Below the pieces are notes generated by a model. That model was given only the letters and a program-made list of their open reading frames with translations. It was not told the DNA's origin and ran no database searches. Source: Selenomonas sp. (lineage in GTDB: Bacteria > Bacillota > Negativicutes > Selenomonadales > Selenomonadaceae). From it: a DNA stretch of 5,316 bases. Both the position numbers and the translations under genes were made by a program. The stretch is taken from contig DOYB01000026.1 of the NCBI GenBank assembly GCA_003518745.1, forward strand, positions 1 through 5,316. The letters run 5' to 3'. Shown here one piece after another: positions 1 to 5,316 of this stretch; position 1 is the stretch's first letter; each line of letters starts with the position of its first letter.

Positions 1-831
1 CCCAAGGATGAAGTGGCATTCCATGAAGTCGGTGCCGTAGACTCCATAGTGGATATCGTAGGCACAGCAATCTGTATGGATTATATGGGCATAGCGAAGG
101 TATTTGGTTCAAAGGTGAACACCGGCAGCGGCTATGTCCGCTGCGCCCATGGCCTGATGATGGTTCCCGCCCCCGCCACCGCGGAGCTTCTAAAAAGCTT
201 CCCCATCTATAAGGCAGGAGCCGAGAAGGAGCTTACAACCCCCACAGGAGCCGCCGTTATCAGCACTCTGGCAGAGTACAGCGATAGTCTCCCCTTTTCG
301 GCGGACAAGATAGCCTATGGCGCGGGAACCATGGATTTGGAGATTCCAAACGTGCTCCGTATTTATCTTGGGGAATGGCATGGGAATGAACAAAAAAAAT
401 TTCTCCTTGAAACCAATATCGATGACATGAATCCCCAGATATACGGATATCTTTACGAACGCCTGCTTTCCGCAGGTGCCCTTGACGTATGGACCTCACC
501 CATATACATGAAAAAAAATCGCCCGGCCAATACCCTTTCCCTCTTGGTAGACGGCGATCACAGGGATGCCTGCGTTGAAATCGTAATGAAGGAAACCTCC
601 ACAATCGGAATACGAGTATTTCAATTAGACGACAGAATCGAAGCCCAACGCTCGATAGAAACCGTAAAGACAAAATATGGCGATATCCGCTGCAAAATCA
701 GCAGATACTTAGGGGAAACTGTTTCTGCTTCACCTGAGTACGAGGACTGCAAGGAAATCGCCAAGCGTACGCAAATCCCACTGAAGCTGGTTCAACAGGA
801 GGCCATACAAAGCTATATTTCTAACAGATAG
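1..831 (+). CDS. larC: LarC, nickel-pincer cofactor biosynthesis protein (5' end missing)
   Basis: LarC is the CTP-dependent nickel insertase (cyclometallase) that completes the nickel-pincer nucleotide cofactor used by lactate racemase LarA and related enzymes; it is cytosolic. The reading frame is open from base 1, so the GTG at 13 is an internal valine and not a start. There are 276 visible residues, and the family is usually about 390-430, so roughly 115-150 N-terminal residues lie outside the window. In fragment numbering, family motifs seen are FHEVGAVDS (7-15), the HG...VPAPAT segment (about 50-60), ELTTPTGAA (77-85), then the C-terminal domain with ETNIDDMNP (137-145), KKNRPA (171-176, where KKGRP is more usual), ETSTIGIR (198-205) and SPEYEDC (244-250). 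The N- and C-domains are in one frame here, although an A8 run sits at their junction (bases 392-399). The gene ends with TAG and is followed by a hairpin terminator; it converges on gatB. Assignment to the family is firm. The sequence shown does not reveal whether larA, larB or larE are nearby. Confidence 0.93.
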   Translation, partial: PKDEVAFHEVGAVDSIVDIVGTAICMDYMGIAKVFGSKVNTGSGYVRCAHGLMMVPAPATAELLKSFPIYKAGAEKELTTPTGAAVISTLAEYSDSLPFSADKIAYGAGTMDLEIPNVLRIYLGEWHGNEQKKFLLETNIDDMNPQIYGYLYERLLSAGALDVWTSPIYMKKNRPANTLSLLVDGDHRDACVEIVMKETSTIGIRVFQLDDRIEAQRSIETVKTKYGDIRCKISRYLGETVSASPEYEDCKEIAKRTQIPLKLVQQEAIQSYISNR

Positions 832-846
832 TTCGGGCTTACACAA

Positions 847-875
847 AAATCCCGCAGGATGACCCTGCGGGATTT
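847..875. terminator. Bidirectional intrinsic terminator between larC and gatB
   Basis: A perfect 12-base-pair inverted repeat (847-858 with 864-875) encloses a five-base loop. The core is CCCGCAGG/CCTGCGGG and the arms end in AAAT/ATTT. On the minus strand the stem is followed by a T5 run (849-845) and lies 10 bases after the gatB stop, so it looks like a good terminator for the gat operon. On the plus strand the stem runs into TTTCGTTTGTTC, 15 bases after the larC stop, giving a weaker U-rich tract. The two genes converge on it, so one hairpin probably ends both transcripts. Confidence 0.88.
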
Positions 876-885
876 CGTTTGTTCA

Positions 886-2325
886 TTAATTCAATTTCTT
901 TGCAAGAAGCTGATTTACTACCTGTGGATTGGCTTTGCCCTTGCTCTGTTTCATTACCTGGCCCACCAATGCGCCGATTGCCTTCTTGTTGCCGCCTTTA
1001 TAGTCCTCGACAGCTTTTTGGTTGGCTTCAAGAACCGCGTCAACAATGGCTTCAATGGCCTTGGTATCGGTTATCTGAACAAGTCCCTTATCCTTGACTA
1101 TCCTGTCAGGGGAATCGGGGCAGGTCCACATTTCGGAAAATACCTTCTTGGCAATCTTTCCGGATATGGTGCCGTTGTCGATAAGGGCTATCATCTGGGC
1201 GAGACGCTTCGCCTCTATCGGGGATTCCTCAATGGTCTTGCTCTCGGCATTGAGGTTCTTTGCCAAATCCCCCATCATCCAGTTGGCCGCGGTCTTGGGA
1301 TCGGTGCCCTCCCCTACTACCGCATCGAAGTACTCAGCCATAGCCCTGGAACCGGTGATGATTCCAGCATCGTATTCTGAGAGGCCATATTCCTGCTCCA
1401 GTCTTGCCCTGCGCGCGTCGGGAAGCTCAGGCAGTTCCTTGCGGTAAGCTTCGATTTCCTCTGGGGTGGTGACGATAGGAGGCAGGTCAGGCTCCGGCAT
1501 ATAGCGGTAGTCGTGGGCATTTTCCTTGCTGCGCATGGATAGGGTTATGCCCCTGTCAGGGTCCCATGTACGGGTCTCCTGAATGATTTCGCCACCATCA
1601 TCCAATACCTCAGCCTGACGTTCTATTTCATAGTTGATGGCATCCTCAAGGGATTTGAAGGAGTTGATGTTCTTCATCTCGGTGCGAGTGCCCAGTTTCT
1701 CTGAGCCTACAGGACGAAGTGATACGTTGATATCCGCCCTGAGATTGCCTTCCTCCATGCGGCAGTTGGAAACGTCGATATATTCCAGTATAGCCTTTAT
1801 CTTTTCCATATATGCCCTTGCTTCCGCCGCGGAGGACATATCAGGCTCGGAAACTATCTCGATAAGGGGTACGCCGGTACGGTTGTAGTCCACGTTGGAT
1901 GTGGCGGAATCCTTGATGTTGGTGCCTGAGTGAACCAGCTTTCCCGCATCCTCCTCCATGTGTATACGGGTGAGACGAACCCTCTTCTTGTTCCCGTCCA
2001 CGTCAATGTCCACATAGCCATGCTCCGCAATGGGAAGGTCATACTGGGAGGTCTGCCAGTTTTTGGGAAGGTCAGGATAGTAATAGTTCTTCCTGTCAAA
2101 CTTGCTGTACTGATTTATCGTGCAGTTAGTGGCAAGCCCGGCCTTTATGGCAAACTCCACCACTCTCTTGTTCACGGTGGGGAGCACTCCGGGAAGTCCC
2201 AGACACACGGGGCATACATGGGTGTTCTGCTCAGCGCCGAAGGTGGTGGCGCAGCCGCAGAAAATCTTGGTATTGGTCTTCAGCTCACTGTGTATTTCAA
2301 GTCCAATTACTGCTTCGTAATTCAT
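886..2325 (-). CDS. gatB: GatB, Asp/Glu-tRNA amidotransferase subunit B
   Basis: GatB is the tRNA-binding and kinase subunit of GatCAB. It phosphorylates the Asp or Glu carried on misacylated tRNA(Asn) or tRNA(Gln), then transfers ammonia delivered from GatA (transamidation). The 479-residue length is normal for the family. The N-terminal catalytic cradle begins with VIGLEIHSEL; E10 and H12 together with E124/E125 in HMEEDAGK match the family's metal-binding active site. Four cysteines at C23, C25, C38 and C41 (FCGC and CPVC) form the structural zinc knuckle. FDRKNYYYPDLPK (76-88) is the family signature. The region after about residue 295 is the helical and tail domain that holds the tRNA elbow, ending in VNQLLAKKLN. 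The ATG start is preceded by GGGAGGT with 8 bases of spacing, and it overlaps the gatA stop by four bases (ATGA), so translation is probably coupled to gatA. It is the last gene of the operon and stops with TAA before the shared terminator. No damage is visible. Confidence 0.98.
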   Translation of the reverse strand: MNYEAVIGLEIHSELKTNTKIFCGCATTFGAEQNTHVCPVCLGLPGVLPTVNKRVVEFAIKAGLATNCTINQYSKFDRKNYYYPDLPKNWQTSQYDLPIAEHGYVDIDVDGNKKRVRLTRIHMEEDAGKLVHSGTNIKDSATSNVDYNRTGVPLIEIVSEPDMSSAAEARAYMEKIKAILEYIDVSNCRMEEGNLRADINVSLRPVGSEKLGTRTEMKNINSFKSLEDAINYEIERQAEVLDDGGEIIQETRTWDPDRGITLSMRSKENAHDYRYMPEPDLPPIVTTPEEIEAYRKELPELPDARRARLEQEYGLSEYDAGIITGSRAMAEYFDAVVGEGTDPKTAANWMMGDLAKNLNAESKTIEESPIEAKRLAQMIALIDNGTISGKIAKKVFSEMWTCPDSPDRIVKDKGLVQITDTKAIEAIVDAVLEANQKAVEDYKGGNKKAIGALVGQVMKQSKGKANPQVVNQLLAKKLN

Positions 2326-3794
2326 GCGCTCTTACCTCCCAGCGGTGCGATTTTTCCGTGGAAATCCTGTGTCTGCTCATAGGCGTAGGCAGCCCGGAGG
2401 ATTGTTTCCTCGTCAAGGGGCTTGCCGATAATCTGAAGTCCTATGGGTAGATTGTCGCTGCTGAAGCCACAGGGTACGGAGATTCCCGGGAGACCTGCCA
2501 GATTCAAGGGAACTGTGCAGATATCCTGCAGATACATCTGAAGGGGATCGCTGATGAGTTCCCCCATCTTGAAAGCAGGTGTCGGCGCTGTGGGAGCCAT
2601 GATAAGATCCACCTTCTTAAAGGCTTCTGTATAGTCCTGCTGCACCAATGTGCGAACCTTCAACGCCTTGAGATAATAGGCATCGTAGTAGCCCGCGGAA
2701 AGGGCATAGTTGCCAATCATGATGCGGCGCTTCACCTCGTCGCCGAACTTGGCGCTGCGGGTGTTGGTCATAAGCTCAACCACATCGGCTCCATCCACTC
2801 TCGCGCCGTAGCTGATGCCGTCATATCTTTCAAGATTGGTGGCGGCTTCTGCCGGAGCAATCAGATAATAGGTGGAAATGGCATAATCAGTATGGGGCAG
2901 GGAAATCTCGACTATCTCTGCTCCCATTTCTCTGAACTTCTCTATGGCGGCCTTTACTGTCTTTTCCACGTCAGGATTCATTCCCTCGGTGAAATATTCC
3001 TTGGGAAGGCCTATTTTCATACCCTTGACATCCTCGGTAAGGGCTTTTGTATAGTCGGGTACTGCTGCCTTGGAGCAGGTGGAGTCCATTTCATCCGCCC
3101 CCGCGATGACGTTCATGAGATTGGCGCAGTCCGTAACATCCCTTGTCAAAGGTCCAATCTGGTCAAGAGATGAGGCATAGGCCACAAGCCCATAGCGGGA
3201 AACACGTCCGTAGGTGGGTTTCATGCCCACAACACCGCAGAAGGATGCCGGCTGACGAATAGATCCGCCCGTATCTGAGCCAAGAGCCCAGATTGCCGTA
3301 CCTGCGCCTACTGCCGCCGCGCTGCCGCCGGAGCTGCCACCCGGGACACAATCGGTGTTCCATGGGTTATGAGTAGGATGGAAGCCAGAGTTCTCCGTGG
3401 AACCTCCCATGGCAAACTCGTCCATGTTGACCTTGCCCAATATGACGGGTGACTCTGCCTTCAGCTTCGTCATCACCGTAGCGTCATAGGGAGGCACAAA
3501 ATTTTCCAGAATCTTTGAAGCGCAGGTGGTGCGCACACCCTTGGTGCAGATATTGTCCTTAATGGCACCGGGAATTCCCTCCAAAAAGGAGATTTCTCCC
3601 CCCTTGGCTATTTTTTCGTCTGCCACAGCCGCCTGCTTCAAGGCTTCCTCCGGAGTTACCAAGAGGTATGCCTTCACATCATCCTCGACTTCATCTATAC
3701 GCTTCAATACATCTTCAGTGATTTCCTTCGATGTAACTTCCTTTTTAACCAGCATATCATGGAGTACATGTGCCGGCTGATCAAATAATCTCAC
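2322..3794 (-). CDS. gatA: GatA, Asp/Glu-tRNA amidotransferase subunit A (glutaminase)
   Basis: GatA is the glutaminase subunit of GatCAB. It hydrolyses glutamine, and the ammonia travels through an internal channel to GatB. It belongs to the amidase signature family. The Ser-cisSer-Lys catalytic triad is visible as K79 (in GAIKDNI), S154 (in PGGSSGGSAAA) and S178 (in GSDTGGSIR); these are the same numbers as in the well-studied Staphylococcus aureus protein, so the 490-residue frame is complete and correctly started. Further family blocks are GKVNMDEFAMGGSTENS (120-136), GRVSRYGLVAYASSLDQIGP (196-215) and the C-terminal GLPGISVPCGF segment. The start codon is GTG, chosen because AGGAGGG lies 6 bases upstream and the N-terminus then matches the family. 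The start is 14 bases after the gatC stop, and the ribosome binding site begins almost directly after that stop. The TGA stop overlaps the gatB start. Confidence 0.98.
   Translation of the reverse strand: MRLFDQPAHVLHDMLVKKEVTSKEITEDVLKRIDEVEDDVKAYLLVTPEEALKQAAVADEKIAKGGEISFLEGIPGAIKDNICTKGVRTTCASKILENFVPPYDATVMTKLKAESPVILGKVNMDEFAMGGSTENSGFHPTHNPWNTDCVPGGSSGGSAAAVGAGTAIWALGSDTGGSIRQPASFCGVVGMKPTYGRVSRYGLVAYASSLDQIGPLTRDVTDCANLMNVIAGADEMDSTCSKAAVPDYTKALTEDVKGMKIGLPKEYFTEGMNPDVEKTVKAAIEKFREMGAEIVEISLPHTDYAISTYYLIAPAEAATNLERYDGISYGARVDGADVVELMTNTRSAKFGDEVKRRIMIGNYALSAGYYDAYYLKALKVRTLVQQDYTEAFKKVDLIMAPTAPTPAFKMGELISDPLQMYLQDICTVPLNLAGLPGISVPCGFSSDNLPIGLQIIGKPLDEETILRAAYAYEQTQDFHGKIAPLGGKSA
2334..2340 (-). 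promoter_or_regulatory. Ribosome binding site of gatB inside gatA
   Basis: GGGAGGT on the minus strand lies 8 bases before the gatB ATG and within the last codons of gatA. Together with the ATGA overlap it fixes the gatB start and suggests that ribosomes finishing gatA restart on gatB, which suits equal production of two subunits of one complex. Confidence 0.85.
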
Positions 3795-3800
3795 AAGCTT

Positions 3801-3807
3801 CCCTCCT
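3801..3807 (-). promoter_or_regulatory. Ribosome binding site deciding the GTG start of gatA
   Basis: AGGAGGG on the minus strand lies 6 bases before a GTG codon and just after the gatC TAA stop. It supports GTG at 3794 as the true gatA start. Confidence 0.87.
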
Positions 3808-3808
3808 G

Positions 3809-4111
3809 TTACTCCTCAAGTACCCTGGGCACCTTGAAATATCCGTTATCCTGTAAGGGCGCGTTGGATAGAGCCGCTTCCCTGTCAAGCGAGGGCTTCA
3901 CCACATCCTCGCGGAATACGTTTTGCATTGGCAGTGCATAGGTAGTTGGCTGTACGTTATCCGTATCCACATTGGAAAGATTGTCAACATAGGTAAGGAA
4001 CGCATTCATGTCCCCCATGTACTTCTCCGCCTGTTCCTCAGGTATGGAAAGCCGGGACAATACAGCAACATTGTCCAAATCCTTTTTTGTAACTTTCACT
4101 TGATTCACCAT
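3809..4111 (-). CDS. gatC: GatC, Asp/Glu-tRNA amidotransferase subunit C
   Basis: GatC is the small non-catalytic subunit that wraps between GatA and GatB and stabilises the complex. The longest frame has 100 residues, which fits the family's roughly 95-100. Typical features are the N-terminal helix with DLDNVAVLSRLSIPEEQAEKY (11-31), the central VDTDNVQPTTYALPMQNVFRED (48-69) that contacts GatA, and the C-terminal GYFKVPRVLE (90-99). The start is uncertain. The ATG at 4111 has no recognisable ribosome binding site and would lie only about 13 bases from the predicted transcript start. An in-frame GTG at 4099 would give a 96-residue protein beginning MKVTKKDLDNV, a very usual GatC beginning. 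It is preceded by GGATGGTGA, which can pair with the end of 16S rRNA if one base is bulged. It is the first gene of the operon, with its own promoter and 14 bases before gatA. The product assignment is firm; only the start is in doubt. Confidence 0.96.
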   Translation of the reverse strand: MVNQVKVTKKDLDNVAVLSRLSIPEEQAEKYMGDMNAFLTYVDNLSNVDTDNVQPTTYALPMQNVFREDVVKPSLDREAALSNAPLQDNGYFKVPRVLEE

Positions 4112-4132
4112 CCATTATAGAATTCAAGCTAT

Positions 4133-4162
4133 ATTATAGCGCAATCGTTCAAATTTTGCCAA
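4133..4162 (-). promoter_or_regulatory. SigA-type promoter of the gatCAB operon
   Basis: On the minus strand TTGGCA (4162-4157, five of six consensus bases) is followed by an 18-base spacer and a perfect TATAAT (4138-4133). The region between it and the upstream terminator is AT-rich. Transcription should begin near 4124-4126, leaving a leader of only about 13 bases before the ATG at 4111 or about 25 before the GTG at 4099. A second TATAAT lies at 4119-4114, with only a poor -35 candidate (TTGCGC, 19-base spacer). Confidence 0.82.
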
Positions 4163-4183
4163 GGACAAATACATATCAAAGAG

Positions 4184-4212
4184 AAAAAGACGCCGGTAAA
4201 GCTACCGACGTC
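4184..4212 (-). terminator. Intrinsic terminator of the propeller-protein transcription unit
   Basis: A 10-base-pair stem (4203-4212 with 4189-4198) closes a four-base loop, GCTT on the minus strand, and is followed there by T5 (4188-4184) and CTCTTTG. One pair shows the direction: read from the minus strand it is a G-U wobble, but from the plus strand it is a C-A mismatch. The hairpin starts 7 bases after the TAA of the gene to its right. It separates that gene from the gatCAB promoter, so the two are distinct transcription units. Confidence 0.88.
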
Positions 4213-4219
4213 CGGGATC

Positions 4220-5269
4220 TTACTCTGTCAATTCGTACATTGCTATCTCATCCACTTCGCGGTTGGCGGCAATGATGATGTCCTTGCCGTCACGTACATA
4301 GTGGAGGACGTTAGCGGCACCGCAGCCCTTGTCAAGGACCTGTGCCTTGTAGCCTTCCTTCTCATCATGGGTGAAGGCCAGAAGGTATCTCTCGCCCTTG
4401 CGATGGCCGAGAACCCAGGTGGGCTTTCCGCAGACCATGCCGCCGAAGATGGCATGCATGAACTCAAGTTTCTCAGGATAGGTATAGGCAAGCTGGAATT
4501 TGCCGTCCTTCTTCTCATAGATGTTGATGGTATCACCATGGAAAGGCGCGATGGTGCAAAGTTCCTCTACCCCATCATTGTTGAGGTCCAGAAGAAGTCC
4601 GTCGCTGGCGGCATCGGAAATGAGCTGCTCAACACGCCACTCGCCACCCTTTTCCTGAGGCGGGAAGAACTGATACACACCGGAATCACAGGAAACTACG
4701 CTGCTGGTGGAACCGTCCTTCTCAACATGGCAGTAATAACCATGATTCTTCAGCATATCATCCTTAAGCACTGTAAGCTCCAACTGATGATCATCATTGA
4801 AGCTGCTGAGGTCCTCGGGAAGCACAGCGCCGAACACCTTTCCGGGGAAACGCCAATCCTCCTTGTACTCGTGATCGGATTTCAAAGCGCAAGCGATAAG
4901 GTAATTCACGCCGCCCGCCTGAAGAATTCCGAAACGATGCACGAAGGGCAGCTTCACAAGAGTCCTCATCTCCCAATCATCCTTCCCTTTCGGGGTCACG
5001 ATAACAATGGATGCTTCTTTTGAATCATTGGGGGAATAGAACTTTCTGGTAGCAAGGAACTGTCCATCGGTTCCGGGAACCTGCTGCATGGTCATAACCC
5101 CGCCCGGTTCCTTCCACACTGTCTCCTCACGATTTCCTTCCAGATCATAAAGATAGCAGGGATTTACCTTCTCCGCAGCCACGAGGAAATGCTCTTTCCC
5201 CTGATAGTTCAGCATTGCCAATGCATAGCATTTTTCCAATTCGCCAATAGCTTTTTTGGTTACTTTCAT
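4220..5269 (-). CDS. Predicted cytosolic beta-propeller protein with FG-GAP/VCBS-like motif, function unknown
   Basis: I do not recognise a characterised homologue. The 349-residue protein has no signal peptide and no membrane segment, so it is probably cytosolic. The clearest motif is LLLDLNNDGVEEL (225-237), the DxNxDG calcium-binding loop of FG-GAP/VCBS propeller repeats. About seven similar strand-rich units of roughly 45-50 residues can be traced (around 27-42, 58-78, 110-128, 174-201, 222-251, 270-300 and 317-347), which suggests a single seven-bladed propeller. Several units carry a histidine near their start (H111 in VHRFGIL, H176 in NHGYY, H244 in FHGDTI, H272 in MHAIFGG, H323 in VLHYV), and H289 lies in GHRKGER. 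In some propeller lyases such histidines bind a metal or substrate, but that is only an analogy here. The ATG start has AAGGAG 8 bases upstream, which overlaps the stop of the preceding frame (12-base gap), so the gene is probably translated as part of an operon entering from the right. It ends in TAA before its own terminator. The coding call is firm; the fold is likely; the function is open. Confidence 0.85.
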   Translation of the reverse strand: MKVTKKAIGELEKCYALAMLNYQGKEHFLVAAEKVNPCYLYDLEGNREETVWKEPGGVMTMQQVPGTDGQFLATRKFYSPNDSKEASIVIVTPKGKDDWEMRTLVKLPFVHRFGILQAGGVNYLIACALKSDHEYKEDWRFPGKVFGAVLPEDLSSFNDDHQLELTVLKDDMLKNHGYYCHVEKDGSTSSVVSCDSGVYQFFPPQEKGGEWRVEQLISDAASDGLLLDLNNDGVEELCTIAPFHGDTINIYEKKDGKFQLAYTYPEKLEFMHAIFGGMVCGKPTWVLGHRKGERYLLAFTHDEKEGYKAQVLDKGCGAANVLHYVRDGKDIIIAANREVDEIAMYELTE

Positions 5270-5277
5270 TCTGTTAT

Positions 5278-5283
5278 CTCCTT
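5278..5283 (-). promoter_or_regulatory. Ribosome binding site of the propeller gene, overlapping an upstream stop codon
   Basis: AAGGAG on the minus strand lies 8 bases before the ATG at 5269. Its first two bases are the last two bases of a TAA stop (5284-5282), a layout typical of tightly packed operon genes. Confidence 0.8.
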
Positions 5284-5316
5284 ATTTTGCATATTTATCC
5301 AGCCGCTCTCTCATAA
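5282..5316 (-). CDS. Possible C-terminal end of an upstream gene (partial)
   Basis: Only the last ten codons would be visible, reading MRERLDKYAK then TAA on the minus strand; the rest lies beyond the right edge. The reason to read this frame is the position of the stop, 12 bases before the propeller gene and joined to its ribosome binding site. The other two minus frames also stop within this stretch (5313-5311 and 5297-5295), so the frame choice rests on spacing alone. The tail is too short to name a family. Confidence 0.5.
   Translation of the reverse strand, partial: MRERLDKYAK

Noticed and set aside
13..15. GTG at 13 as the start of larC
   Set aside because: The frame is open to base 1 (P-K-D-E precede it), and this point lies inside the conserved HEVGAVDS block, so the gene is cut by the window edge.
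859..1380. A 173-residue open frame on the plus strand, opposite gatB
   Set aside because: It begins inside the terminator hairpin, lacks a ribosome binding site and lies antisense to highly conserved gatB codons; it is best explained as a shadow frame.
4112..4219. A riboswitch, T-box or small RNA between the propeller gene and gatC
   Set aside because: The 108 bases are accounted for by the terminator and the promoter, and the predicted leader of about 13-25 bases is far too short for a T-box or riboswitch.
4301..5023. A 240-residue open frame on the plus strand, opposite the propeller gene
   Set aside because: It has no ribosome binding site of note and no recognisable motif, while the opposite strand has a well-supported gene with start signal, DxNNDG motif and terminator.
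4082..5269. The similar KVTKK beginnings of GatC and the propeller protein as a sign of duplication
   Set aside because: Only five residues match, codon use differs, and the proteins share nothing afterwards; chance is enough.

Overview
The window is an ordinary-looking chromosomal stretch from a low-to-mid GC member of the Bacillota. The evidence for this is the gatC-gatA-gatB gene order, the strong AGGAGG-type ribosome binding sites, the SigA-type promoter and the LarC homologue. The protein sequences look more like Clostridia or Negativicutes than Bacilli, but that placement is an impression from sequence and not a computed result.

Layout from left to right. Bases 1-831 (+) hold the 3' two thirds of larC, which makes the nickel-pincer cofactor of lactate racemase-type enzymes. 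Bases 847-875 form a hairpin that can serve as a shared terminator for larC and for the convergent gat operon. Bases 4111 to 886 (-) hold gatC, gatA and gatB, the three subunits of the Asp-tRNA(Asn)/Glu-tRNA(Gln) amidotransferase, with 14-base and 4-base-overlap junctions. A clear promoter (TTGGCA, 18 bases, TATAAT) lies just upstream of gatC. Bases 4189-4212 form the terminator of a separate upstream transcription unit on the minus strand. That unit contains a 349-residue predicted cytosolic beta-propeller protein of unknown function (5269 to 4220), preceded by the very end of another reading frame that leaves the window at its right edge.

How the genes work together: GatC, GatA and GatB form one heterotrimer that turns misacylated Glu-tRNA(Gln) and/or Asp-tRNA(Asn) into the correctly charged tRNA. 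LarC acts in an unrelated pathway and is only a convergent neighbour. The propeller protein is isolated from gatCAB by its own terminator, so its function should be sought in the genes to its right, beyond the window.

I see no tRNA, rRNA, insertion sequence, CRISPR array or riboswitch, and no clearly new system. The points most worth a second look are an A8 slippery run at the LarC domain junction (in Lactiplantibacillus plantarum larC is known to be expressed through a programmed frameshift), the unusual start region of gatC, and the uncharacterised histidine-rich propeller protein.
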